From the IMG/VR virus record IMGVR_UViG_3300031673_000238, positions 1 to 35,429 of that record: a DNA stretch of 35,429 bases. One strand, given 5' to 3'. The position numbers and the translations under genes were made by a program. This DNA is from a virus. This document shows, one piece after another, positions 13,882 through 22,466 of this stretch (position 1 is the stretch's first letter; each line of letters starts with the position of its first letter). Below the pieces are notes generated by a model. That model did not search any database and was not told where the DNA came from. It was given only the letters and a program-made list of their open reading frames with translations.

Positions 13882-14070
13882 TTATTTTTTTGTCACCCTA
13901 TCGGCAACCCCGTATCCAGCAAGCAGTGTACCGGCAACCTTCACTATCGGAGCGAACGGCATGGTGACCGGAAAGTATATCATGCCCTCTCCGACAGCGT
14001 ACAGTATGAGCCCCCAGTTGGTTTTCTTTTTCCACCAGGGACGGTTTACTTTTTTTTCCTCGTCAGCCAT
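13882..14070 (-). CDS. Small membrane protein, holin candidate
   Basis: A 62-residue protein with a charged N-terminus (MADEEKKVNRPWWKKKTNWG) and two short hydrophobic stretches (ILYAVGEGMIYFP and IVKVAGTLLAGYGVA), ending in KK. The size, charge pattern and position in the lysis region fit a holin or an accessory membrane protein. ATG 14070 overlaps the stop of the preceding gene. Confidence 0.65.
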   Translation of the reverse strand: MADEEKKVNRPWWKKKTNWGLILYAVGEGMIYFPVTMPFAPIVKVAGTLLAGYGVADRVTKK

Positions 14071-14383
14071 TGTCGCCTGCTTTCGGCGGTCTCAACAGCA
14101 GCCTGACCGCCTTGAGGTTTTCCTTCGCCTCCTTGAGCTCGTCGACAGTAACCTTCCCGTCGGCCAGCGCGAGCCCGATGCCGGTGATGAGCGCCCCCAC
14201 CGCGATGAGAAATTTCGACAGCCATGGCGTGTACTTCCCGATCACACCGAGCGCGAGCAATCCGCTCAGGATGAACGCCGCCGCAGTCCATGAGAACCAG
14301 CCTTTGACGGCTTCCATCGGCCCGGCAAACGCTGTCGCCGCGACCAGCAGAAACATGAGCGTAAACAGTAGAAACTTTTTCAC
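14063..14383 (-). CDS. Membrane protein with signal-like N-terminus, holin candidate
   Basis: A 106-residue protein. The N-terminus KKFLLFTLMFLLVAATAFAG looks like a signal peptide or first membrane helix. Two further helices follow (WTAAAFILSGLLALGVIG and KFLIAVGALITGIGLALA), then a charged tail (DGKVTVDELKEAKENLKAVR). Start is GTG 14383 with GGAGG six bases upstream, overlapping the preceding stop. Three hydrophobic segments plus a charged tail fit a class I-type holin, but the assignment is not certain. Confidence 0.65.
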   Translation of the reverse strand: MKKFLLFTLMFLLVAATAFAGPMEAVKGWFSWTAAAFILSGLLALGVIGKYTPWLSKFLIAVGALITGIGLALADGKVTVDELKEAKENLKAVRLLLRPPKAGDNG

Positions 14384-14835
14384 AGCACACCTCCAATTAA
14401 AAGTGTAATTCCTGCCACTATCCGCAGGGCATGGACGATATATACCCATCGCCCGGTTACCTTGCGGTCGAAGAAAAGAAAATAGACATGCTCGTACGGC
14501 GTTCCCCGGCTCCGGAATATCACGCGGCCGCCGCGAGCCATGGCATAGCCGATCTCTGCGAGCTCCCAGCAGCCAAAGACGATGCCGGGAAGTACCCGCG
14601 CGATCCCAATAAAGCCGACAAACAGCATGGTCGCCGCGAGAGAGAAGCCAAGCAGGATAAACAGCATGTCCCGCCCCGGCGACAGCACATGATACAAGTC
14701 GATCCAATCGTGCCCGCGAACGCCTGGATACGCGAAGTTGTGCATGAGGTCGCAATCCTGCGTCATGATCATGCCCTCATGGATGCCGTGGAAATAAGCG
14801 GCTATGAGACATACGATTATAAAGAAGATGGTCAT
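14380..14835 (-). CDS. Polytopic membrane protein of the lysis region
   Basis: A 151-residue protein with about four hydrophobic segments: MTIFFIIVCLIAAYF at the start, DMLFILLGFSLAATMLFVGF, VLPGIVFGCWELAEIGYAM, and ALRIVAGITLLIGGVL at the end. It is not recognised. ATG 14835 overlaps the endolysin stop (ATGA), so it is translated together with it. It could take part in lysis or superinfection exclusion. Confidence 0.7.
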   Translation of the reverse strand: MTIFFIIVCLIAAYFHGIHEGMIMTQDCDLMHNFAYPGVRGHDWIDLYHVLSPGRDMLFILLGFSLAATMLFVGFIGIARVLPGIVFGCWELAEIGYAMARGGRVIFRSRGTPYEHVYFLFFDRKVTGRWVYIVHALRIVAGITLLIGGVL

Positions 14836-15287
14836 ACTTCCACCCCAAATATCTGCTTGGCCTCTGCCAAGCTATGATCGTTCTCGCTCGCATCTCTCCA
14901 CCATGTAGCGATGCGGTTTATTGTCGGCCGACTATCGCAGTGAATCCCAGGTGTGATCCAGAACGGATACGCGCCGATGCCGCCCCAGGGATACTTTCGA
15001 GCGAACTCGTACTGCTCCCAGACGCTCACATCGCCCGGCATTTTCTTGTAGAAATAGCCGTCAACCGCCTTACCTTCTGGGTGCATCCCGGTTGAGCCTT
15101 CACGCCATGTACTGTTGATGTTAAATAGCCAGTTCTTTTGCCATTCGGCTTCCCGGCACATTGTATTTAGGAGATCAAGAGTACCCCTATCCATTTTGTC
15201 GATGCACGGTTCGCCATGACGTTCGATCTGGTCGAGACGGATATGCGGCCAAAGTTTAACCATCTGCGTGTCAGTGACTTTTACCAT
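14832..15287 (-). CDS. Endolysin, peptidase M15-like
   Basis: A 151-residue peptidoglycan peptidase of the M15 (VanY/L-Ala-D-Glu endopeptidase) type. Zinc ligands are visible in TGMHPEGKAVD (His 69, Asp 76) and PGIHCDSR (His 116, Asp 118), with WREGSTGMH leading in. It should cleave cell-wall stem peptides at lysis. There is no signal peptide, so release would need one of the membrane proteins next to it. The following gene overlaps by four bases. Confidence 0.88.
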   Translation of the reverse strand: MVKVTDTQMVKLWPHIRLDQIERHGEPCIDKMDRGTLDLLNTMCREAEWQKNWLFNINSTWREGSTGMHPEGKAVDGYFYKKMPGDVSVWEQYEFARKYPWGGIGAYPFWITPGIHCDSRPTINRIATWWRDASENDHSLAEAKQIFGVEV

Positions 15288-15298
15288 GACTCACTACC

Positions 15299-15532
15299 TC
15301 ACACCGCCGCGCCGTTAAGCCCTGTTTTTCGTTCAAGTGTCCTGAGCCGCCTGCCGATTTCATCATGGCGTTCTCCACAGGTATCGCCCCAGGTGATATT
15401 CTCCTTCACATTGTTCAATTCCTTGCGCATCTGGTGTATCATGAACGACTGATAGACATTGAGCACGATGAGCGCGAACAGTATCACCGGCGTCCCGTAC
15501 TGAACAAGCATTGCCAGACTCATATATTCCAT
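15299..15532 (-). CDS. Small single-pass membrane protein, lysis accessory
   Basis: A 77-residue protein with one N-terminal membrane helix (LVQYGTPVILFALIVLNVY, 9-27) and a charged helical remainder (HQMRKELNNVKENITWGD, then DEIGRRLRTLERKTG) resembling a coiled coil. This shape fits hemolysin XhlA-type or spanin-like lysis proteins. ATG 15532 was chosen for the GGAGG five bases upstream. Confidence 0.7.
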   Translation of the reverse strand: MEYMSLAMLVQYGTPVILFALIVLNVYQSFMIHQMRKELNNVKENITWGDTCGERHDEIGRRLRTLERKTGLNGAAV

Positions 15533-15540
15533 GCCGCCTC

Positions 15541-18500
15541 CTATTGCCCCGATTTTGCGAACACCTTGCCGGTGAAAGTTCGTCCTGGCTCGACCGTAAA
15601 CGTTGTCCCTGTCGTGCTGCCATGTGCGACGTAGGTCCCCCAATGGTGGCTATCATCTATCAAAGAATTGAGCGAGTCTGCGTTGACAAAGAACGGATTG
15701 AACACCTGGAGGCTGTCGCCGCTATAATCGGCTGCATAGGTGTCCCCGGCAGCCGTATATAACATGAGCAGATATTTCGTATAGGACGGGTTCCCGGTCC
15801 CGGTCGTGTCGATAACCGCCTTGAGCGTCGTGTTCGTTGGATTCGATACTGTCGGCGCCCCGGTGATCACCGGCAGAGTGTAACCGGAGTCGGCGTCCGA
15901 TACTTCAAAGTCCGATGCGCCGCGGATAACCTGCACCCGAAAGCGATAGAGAGTATTTACATCGAGTCCGGTCAATACCTTGTAGGTCGAATCGGCGTCC
16001 GCAGAATCCATATAAGCATAGGTGAACGGGTCGATGATCCTAAACCCATCCTCGTCATCAGTGTTGTCCGTCCATGTCAGGATCAATCTCGTCGAACTTT
16101 CCGGATCGATAGTAAAGTTCGACGGTTTTGTAAGCGCGTAGGAAAGATCTAAAAACGGTTCTTTGCCCGATTCCGTCGCGGTGTAAAACATTATATTTTC
16201 CGCCCCAGTCGGCGCCGTTGCATCAAAATCGTTTTTGGAAATGAGAGCAAGGGCAAGACTGTCCCCCGAAGCGGCTTCAAGCGAATCGATACCATCGCTG
16301 TTGAGCGTGATTGTGACCCACCCGGCTGTCCACGACGAACTGCTCCAAGTATCATTGAGTAATGTACTGGTATGTGGTGTATTTAATGTCTGCCGCCCGT
16401 GAAATCGTATGAAATCTGCCGTTGTTAATGTGGGTCGATATGCGTTCGCACCTACAACGTAAATCTCGAAATCTGTCGCGGATGAATCAGCATATCCGTA
16501 GAGTTTTAGTGTGGCTGTTGTCACCGAAGTCATACCAGCAGGCATCGGAAATGTCATGAACGAACGGTCGATTACATCCCGTGATACAGACAGGCTATCC
16601 TGCCCAACTTTCAACGTATCAATAACCGTTCCGGTCGCTACATTGCGGGAATAGGCGTATGGGTTGTAGTAAACCTGCATATAGCAATAGTCCACATCGA
16701 GCGTAACATATTGGTCGCTTGACGGAGGCAAGCCCGCCCTATCCATTTCTGTCAGCAAAAACATTTCAGTATAGCCGGTCTTGTTAACGATAGCCAAACC
16801 TGCGGCGTTAAATTTGTAATAGATGTTCGTGGAATCCCCGTTTGACAGCGAATATAGGCTTTCCCCTGGAGCCAGTTTTGTTAAATTGGCAGTAGGATAA
16901 GCCCCGGACGGATACCATGTATAAAATCGAGAAAACCACTGTTTTTTATCTACTGGGGTAAAACCGGAAGACCTTAACAAGTACAATGAGTCGCCGCTCG
17001 ATATAGACTTCTTGTCTGTTAATTTGAATTTTACTTTTACAGAGTCGATAATTGCATCATCCGGTATTGATTCAGTGTTAAATCTAACATAACTTCGATA
17101 CGTGTAGTATGTTCCACTGGTAAGATGTTCACCTACGGTAAAAGAAGCTTGCCCCGTATACTCGGAAAATTGATAATTTCGAGATGCGTAAGAGGTTGAA
17201 TCTGTCCAACCATACCACGGATCAACTGTATTGAACAGAGCGTAATTCGATGTCTGCGGGATACTGACCAGGCCCCCATCTTCAATAGCCTGAATAGTAG
17301 TCGTGAGCGCCCCAGTTGTGACCGTTCCCCAGAGATAGGTGGTTTCAATATCATCGTAGTTCTTCGCCACAACTCCCAATAGGTATTGCTGGTCATACAT
17401 CAATCCAGTGAGGGTGATTGCTTCCCACTGTGCTTCGGTGCGCCATGTCTTTGTCCCGATAGGGACGCCCGCCGCGTCAATCCACACATGCCGGAGCGAG
17501 TCCCGGATCGCATACTGCGTCCCAGCGGGATTACTGCCACCGCTGAAAGACGGCGTGAGTTCAAGTGGGGAATCCTCGGTGAAATCCCATGCTATCGGCG
17601 GCGCAGCAAGTGTGTAGAGTGAATCGGCGTTGGAATCGCCCTTTGTCCCGGCAGAGTCCGCACGGATAAAGAACGTATAGAGCGTATTCGGCGTGAGTCC
17701 ACCGACAGTCGTATCCTCTTTCGCCACAGATACATATTGTACAGCGGTGTTCTCCGGGCTATTCATTATCAACAGCGAATCGACATGCACTCCGTCTAAA
17801 GTCCATGCGGCATCGATAGATGTCGTATCGGGATTACTCAGGGCAAATGACGTACATGGCGGGTACTTATAGACATCAAGCGTGCCAGTAATCTCCGCCG
17901 TGTTGACGTTGTCCCCGTTCCGCGCCATGACCGAATAGCGGATAGTCCCCGTTGTGCCGGGCTCGGTTATCGTTACCGCGTCCCAGACCGCATAGGTCGC
18001 CCAGGCAATGGTTTCCCCACGGGTTCCATCGGTTTGTATCCATTTCTGACCGGTCGAATCCCTGACAGCGTATTCGGTTGTCGCCGGGTTGCCGTTTTCC
18101 CCGAATCCAACATCGACCGTTCCGGTTGCCCCGATGTTCGTGAAATCCCACAGTTCCGGCGGGTTGGCGAGGGTATAGGTGACGACTGAATCGGACGGCG
18201 TTGACCAGCCATCGGCATTGAAAGCAAAGACCCGGAGACCATGCCGGGTATTGACTCCCAATCCTTCAACAGTACCGACTTCTGCTTCGGCATCATACGT
18301 ACCAACAGTAACCGTATCCCCGCCAGCATTCTTTATCTTAAATCCGAGTTCATCACCCGAATTGTCCGTCCATGAGTAGGAAAGTGTCATCGTTGTCGCG
18401 GATGTATTGGCAAAGTTGGTAGGTGCATTTGGCACTAATAAAAACGTTATCGATAAATACGGTTCTTTATCAGCAGTAGCAGAAGTTTCAAAAGTAACAT

Positions 18501-19779
18501 ATTCATTAGCTACCGGCGCGGAACTATTATAATCCTCTTCGGAAATTGCCACTATTTTGAATATATCATTTTTCTTTGCAAAAATAGCAGCAAGTCCATC
18601 ATTATTGAATATATATTCATTCCACTCCGGTGAAAAGTCCGCCGAACTCCATGCGTCGGTCAAAGGAGTGCCATTGTATGCCCCACTCGCTTGATGTCCG
18701 TCAAATAAGTCAAAATCCTCTTTTACAAGCGGAGTACTTTGAGTTGCAGCATGGATATAAATCTCAAAATCGGTGGTTGAATTGTCTGAATTACCTTCCA
18801 AAAACAAAGAAGCAGAGGTCAAAGTAGTCATATCGGGGATTGCAAATGAGAAAAAATTTCTCATCACAGTAAAATCCGTTATTTGACCTACACCCAGGAT
18901 CGTAGTGTATACAGCATCTCCAGTAACCGCATCCCGCGCAGTTACATACGTGCCATTAGTTACATATATATAAGCATCATTCGTTGTTATCACAGTTGTC
19001 GGGTCAATCGTCACTGGAAACACCACATCTTCGGATATCACCGCTACATAGATAAGCGTATCCCCAGAAATTGTTGCGGTCACCGGAATAAAAACATGGT
19101 TCGCATCCCAGGCGGTCGGCGCAGGCATGATGAACTGAAGACTGTAGTCGTCACTGTAGAAATTGAACCCGCCGTCGGGTCTTTTCTGCTTGATGGTGTT
19201 CGACGACATCAGCCATTTCAGGTCTTGAACGCTCTCCACATCCGCAAACGTGTAGGTCTGCTTGACCCCGACAGTGCTGAACTTGGTCGTGACCGGTACA
19301 TCGATGGTATCGAACAGCGCCGTGTAGGAAATGAACGAGTTCTCGCGGTAGAACGATACATCGTGCCGTTTGTTCTTTTTCCAACCTGCGCGGAAGTTCC
19401 CGGCATTGATATATTTGTCGAACTTTCTGAGCGGATCGTCCTTTGCGAGATCGGACACATCCTTGACTGCCAGATCGATCGGTTTATACACACTGTCGGC
19501 GTCGTCGAGATAGTTCTGCGGTGCACTGGTAATCCTGGCGTTGAATTTATTACTACCAACTTTGGTTATCCGCGCCGTCTTGGTACGCAGGGACACGATC
19601 TCATCGCCGATCTTTGCTTCGCGGATTTCTTTAGCGACGACAGAATCCTTCTGCGCCCGGTTCATGTGGTTCAGTCTCACCGGCGGCTCCGGGGTTTCCC
19701 CCATCTGGGAGAGGATCACCACCATGACCGTTCCTATCGCAGCAGCCGCCGACCAGGCTTTTTTCTCTTTCGTTGTCAT
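15541..19779 (-). CDS. Giant fibronectin-type-III surface/tail protein
   Basis: A 1412-residue mosaic protein. Residues 8-25 (AWSAAAAIGTVMVVILSQ) form a membrane helix, odd for a tail fibre. Residues 30-290 resemble secreted surface proteins. A beta-sandwich DNRLRE-like module (about 295-450) follows, then several FN3 domains with SYSWTDNSGDELGF- and TWTDNTDDEDGFR-type strands, another DNRLRE-like stretch, a copy of the first module (about 1040-1215) and a final FN3 region. It may be a host-binding tail fibre or a protein displayed on the lysogen; context favours the tail, the membrane helix favours display. Start overlaps the 39-residue gene (ATGA). Confidence 0.85.
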   Translation of the reverse strand: MTTKEKKAWSAAAAIGTVMVVILSQMGETPEPPVRLNHMNRAQKDSVVAKEIREAKIGDEIVSLRTKTARITKVGSNKFNARITSAPQNYLDDADSVYKPIDLAVKDVSDLAKDDPLRKFDKYINAGNFRAGWKKNKRHDVSFYRENSFISYTALFDTIDVPVTTKFSTVGVKQTYTFADVESVQDLKWLMSSNTIKQKRPDGGFNFYSDDYSLQFIMPAPTAWDANHVFIPVTATISGDTLIYVAVISEDVVFPVTIDPTTVITTNDAYIYVTNGTYVTARDAVTGDAVYTTILGVGQITDFTVMRNFFSFAIPDMTTLTSASLFLEGNSDNSTTDFEIYIHAATQSTPLVKEDFDLFDGHQASGAYNGTPLTDAWSSADFSPEWNEYIFNNDGLAAIFAKKNDIFKIVAISEEDYNSSAPVANEYVTFETSATADKEPYLSITFLLVPNAPTNFANTSATTMTLSYSWTDNSGDELGFKIKNAGGDTVTVGTYDAEAEVGTVEGLGVNTRHGLRVFAFNADGWSTPSDSVVTYTLANPPELWDFTNIGATGTVDVGFGENGNPATTEYAVRDSTGQKWIQTDGTRGETIAWATYAVWDAVTITEPGTTGTIRYSVMARNGDNVNTAEITGTLDVYKYPPCTSFALSNPDTTSIDAAWTLDGVHVDSLLIMNSPENTAVQYVSVAKEDTTVGGLTPNTLYTFFIRADSAGTKGDSNADSLYTLAAPPIAWDFTEDSPLELTPSFSGGSNPAGTQYAIRDSLRHVWIDAAGVPIGTKTWRTEAQWEAITLTGLMYDQQYLLGVVAKNYDDIETTYLWGTVTTGALTTTIQAIEDGGLVSIPQTSNYALFNTVDPWYGWTDSTSYASRNYQFSEYTGQASFTVGEHLTSGTYYTYRSYVRFNTESIPDDAIIDSVKVKFKLTDKKSISSGDSLYLLRSSGFTPVDKKQWFSRFYTWYPSGAYPTANLTKLAPGESLYSLSNGDSTNIYYKFNAAGLAIVNKTGYTEMFLLTEMDRAGLPPSSDQYVTLDVDYCYMQVYYNPYAYSRNVATGTVIDTLKVGQDSLSVSRDVIDRSFMTFPMPAGMTSVTTATLKLYGYADSSATDFEIYVVGANAYRPTLTTADFIRFHGRQTLNTPHTSTLLNDTWSSSSWTAGWVTITLNSDGIDSLEAASGDSLALALISKNDFDATAPTGAENIMFYTATESGKEPFLDLSYALTKPSNFTIDPESSTRLILTWTDNTDDEDGFRIIDPFTYAYMDSADADSTYKVLTGLDVNTLYRFRVQVIRGASDFEVSDADSGYTLPVITGAPTVSNPTNTTLKAVIDTTGTGNPSYTKYLLMLYTAAGDTYAADYSGDSLQVFNPFFVNADSLNSLIDDSHHWGTYVAHGSTTGTTFTVEPGRTFTGKVFAKSGQ

Positions 19780-19895
19780 TTTAAAAATATCCCCTGGTTA
19801 ATACAGACCAGTATAAATATCGCCACCACCATAATCGCGAGGGCGAGAAAGAGTTCGACCGGAAGGTCGTTGAATTTCTGTCCGATTTTACCCAC
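19776..19895 (-). CDS. 39-residue membrane peptide
   Basis: A short frame between the two FN3 genes: GKIGQKFNDLPVELFL, then a single membrane helix (ALAIMVVAIFILVCI) and QGIFLK. The GTG start at 19895 overlaps the preceding stop and uses the GGAGG inside the end of that gene; its stop overlaps the next ATG. Perfect packing between both neighbours argues that it is real. It could be a holin-like or anchoring partner of the FN3 protein; function unknown. Confidence 0.65.
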   Translation of the reverse strand: MGKIGQKFNDLPVELFLALAIMVVAIFILVCINQGIFLK

Positions 19896-21108
19896 GGTCC
19901 TGTACCTCCCCCATATAGCCGTTGATGATGTAATCCGTCGAGCCGTCGTCGACGCTCAGCGCGTCCGCAGCCTGCACCGTATACCGCATTCTATTCGTAC
20001 CGTCGATCACCGTGTCCGGGATCCCGGCAACCGTGAGCGAGTTCCAGCTGTCCGTGTCGTCCTCATACTCCCATCCATCGATCGCCCATACCGACCGTCG
20101 CTCCATCACCAGCGAGGTCCCGTCCGACTCGTAGACGCTCAATGTCGGGTACCCTTTCGTCCCGGCGCGCAGGTAGGGAATCGTCGCGATAAAGGCCGGC
20201 GTCGTATCCTTGCTGAAAGTTCTGCCGTCCGCGTTCGCCCAGGTGATCTTGCCGGGACGGTTATTGACTGCAAAGGCGTCCGATGCCACAGCGTTCGCGG
20301 CGTCGCCCCCCGTCGGCGATGCGTCGTACGGCGTGATGCGCAGGTACACTGCTACATCGAGCTCCGACTTCCCTGAATCCTCGTAGGAATCCCACACATA
20401 GGTATGGCTCTTCCCCGCCGCCGAGGTGTTCAGCCCGGTGAGACCGTCGCCTCCCGATCCTTCTGTCGCTGTGTACCAATCGCCCGTTTCATCGTCCGGG
20501 TCGTAGTTCTCGGAGTACTCCACCACCACGCGGCTCTCGGTGCTATCATCGTTGATAAGTCTATAGGTGACTGTGATGTCCCCGTAGTACTCCGGGAGCT
20601 CGCTCTGCGTCTCCTCGCCCGATGGCACCTCTGTTCCGCTGATGACAAGCCCTTCATCCTCATCGACGATGGTGTCGCCGCCGGTGGCCGTCCTGTCGAG
20701 GTTGTTCGACTGCACCCCGTAGTCGATGCCCGGATCGGTGCACATGGTCACGGAGAGAGCGCTGTAGTCGACCGGGTTATCCGCCTCGTCGCGGGCCCGT
20801 ACCTTGAACTTGTACGGTGTATCCACCGTGAGGCCGGTTACCTCAACGCTCGCTCCCCAGACAGCGAAGGTCTGCCATATCTCGCCGGAGTCGACCGTGC
20901 CGTCCGCCTGGACATATCCGGCAGGGCTGCCGTCCTCCTCGACGTAGATCAGGTAATCACAGACATCGGAGTTGCTGTTCTCATCCCAGGTGATGGCGAT
21001 CGCCCCGGTGTCGTGGCTGACAAAGGTCGGAGTTCCGGCGATATTCGCCGCTGCTGTTGTCGACGCTCCCTCGCTTGGCCCGACAAACTGTCCTGATTTT
21101 TTAGCCAT
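19888..21108 (-). CDS. FN3-domain tail fibre-like protein
   Basis: A 406-residue acidic beta protein. Residues 25-130 are one FN3 domain (AIAITWDENSNSDVCDYLIY, GASVEVTGLTVDTPYKFKVR). A region with DITVTYRLINDDS and YVWDSYEDSGKSELDVAVYL follows, typical of Ig-like phage tail proteins, and a C-terminal domain carries WANADGRTFSKDTTPAF. It lies downstream of the tail hub and probably belongs to the tail tip or fibre. Start overlaps the preceding small gene. Confidence 0.8.
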   Translation of the reverse strand: MAKKSGQFVGPSEGASTTAAANIAGTPTFVSHDTGAIAITWDENSNSDVCDYLIYVEEDGSPAGYVQADGTVDSGEIWQTFAVWGASVEVTGLTVDTPYKFKVRARDEADNPVDYSALSVTMCTDPGIDYGVQSNNLDRTATGGDTIVDEDEGLVISGTEVPSGEETQSELPEYYGDITVTYRLINDDSTESRVVVEYSENYDPDDETGDWYTATEGSGGDGLTGLNTSAAGKSHTYVWDSYEDSGKSELDVAVYLRITPYDASPTGGDAANAVASDAFAVNNRPGKITWANADGRTFSKDTTPAFIATIPYLRAGTKGYPTLSVYESDGTSLVMERRSVWAIDGWEYEDDTDSWNSLTVAGIPDTVIDGTNRMRYTVQAADALSVDDGSTDYIINGYMGEVQDRG

Positions 21109-21325
21109 CGATCCTTCTTAGTGAACCGTCGTTTTGCACCCGGTATTTTTTCTTGCCGAAGATCACAATCCCGTCGGCGTTCCGCGCGTGTCTCTTGTCA
21201 CGAACCAGCCTTTTGCCCGAGCGCTTCACCGGAAATGAAGGCCGATATATCTTCACCGTGTGTTCGACGAGCAGGTTCCGCTTATAGAGCGGCGTCGCCG
21301 GTGTGCCTGGTGTCGTTTCGTTCAT
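21101..21325 (-). CDS. Small basic hypothetical tail-region protein
   Basis: A 74-residue protein rich in Arg and Lys (KRSGKRLVRDKRHARNADGI) with a beta-hairpin-like end (VIFGKKKYRVQNDGSLRRI). It is not recognised. Start and stop both overlap neighbours (ATGA with the methylase, seven bases with the FN3 protein), so it is a working part of the operon. It might be a minor tail component. Confidence 0.7.
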   Translation of the reverse strand: MNETTPGTPATPLYKRNLLVEHTVKIYRPSFPVKRSGKRLVRDKRHARNADGIVIFGKKKYRVQNDGSLRRIDG

Positions 21326-22464
21326 ACCGCCACCTCTGTGTTATGGAACAGGTTGAGCTGCTGGAGTTCAAGGGCAATGCGCTTCGTTGACAGCTTGTAA
21401 TAGTCGGGCGACAACTCTATCCCGATAAACCGTTTCCCTTGCTTTATCGCTTCCGATGCTACCGTACCCATGCCAGAAAACGGGTCGAGTACAATTCCAT
21501 CAGGTGGGCATCCGGCATCGATCATCGGCTCGACCAGTGCTTGAGGGAACATTGCAAAGTGCGGCTCACTCGACGGCTCGGTAGGAATGTCCCAGATACA
21601 ACGGCGGTTGCGACCATTGAGATTAGGGCGCATATTTCTTTCTCTTGCTAAACTATTTGCACAAGCCATTTCTGATGGGTCTAATTTTTCTTGTATTGGT
21701 TTTATCTTATAATCTCCACCCCATCTGTCAAGGTCATAGATATAAGGTTCTCTCTGTTGTTTAAACCAATAATCCCCCTGCTTCACAAAGAAATAAACGG
21801 GCTCAAAGTCCACCGTGAAGCGGTCGCTTGCCGATGAGGGCATACAGTTCCGCTTATACCAGATAATGGTATTGCGCCGTATCATGCCAAGGTCATCTGT
21901 CATGCGGATGGCGAAGCGTTCGGGGATACCGACGAGGGATTTGGCGGGGATTCCGGACATGCCTCGCTTTGGATAGCCCGCGCCACCCAAATTCCTTTTC
22001 CCGATAGTTGGGTCTCCACCACCAGCTTGATTCGGATTACTATAACTATCCCCGATATTCACGAACATCGTGCCCGTATCCTTCAGCACCCGCCTGCACT
22101 CCGCCATTATCTGCATGAGATGGTCGATGTAGAGCTGGAATGTCGGCTCGAGTCCGAGCGATCCACGCCATGCGCCGCAGAGGGAACAAAAAGCTGAGTC
22201 ATTTGGAGGAACTGGCCGGTAAGTACATCCATCTGGATTTTCATTCTTCTTCCCCTGATTCTGCCCACCAGTTAAACCAGAACTATGCTTTAATATCCAC
22301 AGGTGTTGGCATCCCTCTTTCGCATCCCAAACTATCGGCTCAAGACCGTAATCACGGAGTCCCCAGTATGGCGGACTCGTCACCACGCAGTCCACAAAGC
22401 CGTCCGGCGCCGGCTTTAACAAGTCGAGGGTGTGTCCCAGGTATATGTTGTCAGGTTCAAGCAT
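21322..22464 (-). CDS. DNA methylase, N4/N6 (beta-class) type
   Basis: A 380-residue amino-methyltransferase acting on adenine N6 or cytosine N4. It has motif IV TSPPYWG (29-35) near the N-terminus and motif I DPFSGMGTV (327-335) near the C-terminus, the order of the beta class. The target region between them carries CQH and CSLCGAW, a possible zinc site. RRNTIIWYKRN and CIWDIPTEP are usual in this family. It probably protects phage DNA from restriction. Placement between tail hub and fibre genes is unusual. ATG 22464 has GAGG seven bases upstream. The middle is AT-richer than its surroundings. Confidence 0.92.
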   Translation of the reverse strand: MLEPDNIYLGHTLDLLKPAPDGFVDCVVTSPPYWGLRDYGLEPIVWDAKEGCQHLWILKHSSGLTGGQNQGKKNENPDGCTYRPVPPNDSAFCSLCGAWRGSLGLEPTFQLYIDHLMQIMAECRRVLKDTGTMFVNIGDSYSNPNQAGGGDPTIGKRNLGGAGYPKRGMSGIPAKSLVGIPERFAIRMTDDLGMIRRNTIIWYKRNCMPSSASDRFTVDFEPVYFFVKQGDYWFKQQREPYIYDLDRWGGDYKIKPIQEKLDPSEMACANSLARERNMRPNLNGRNRRCIWDIPTEPSSEPHFAMFPQALVEPMIDAGCPPDGIVLDPFSGMGTVASEAIKQGKRFIGIELSPDYYKLSTKRIALELQQLNLFHNTEVAV

Positions 22465-22466
22465 CC

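Noticed and set aside
18883-20376. 497-codon plus-strand open frame opposite the FN3 genes
   Set aside because: Antisense to two well-supported tail proteins, no motifs, crosses the boundary between them.
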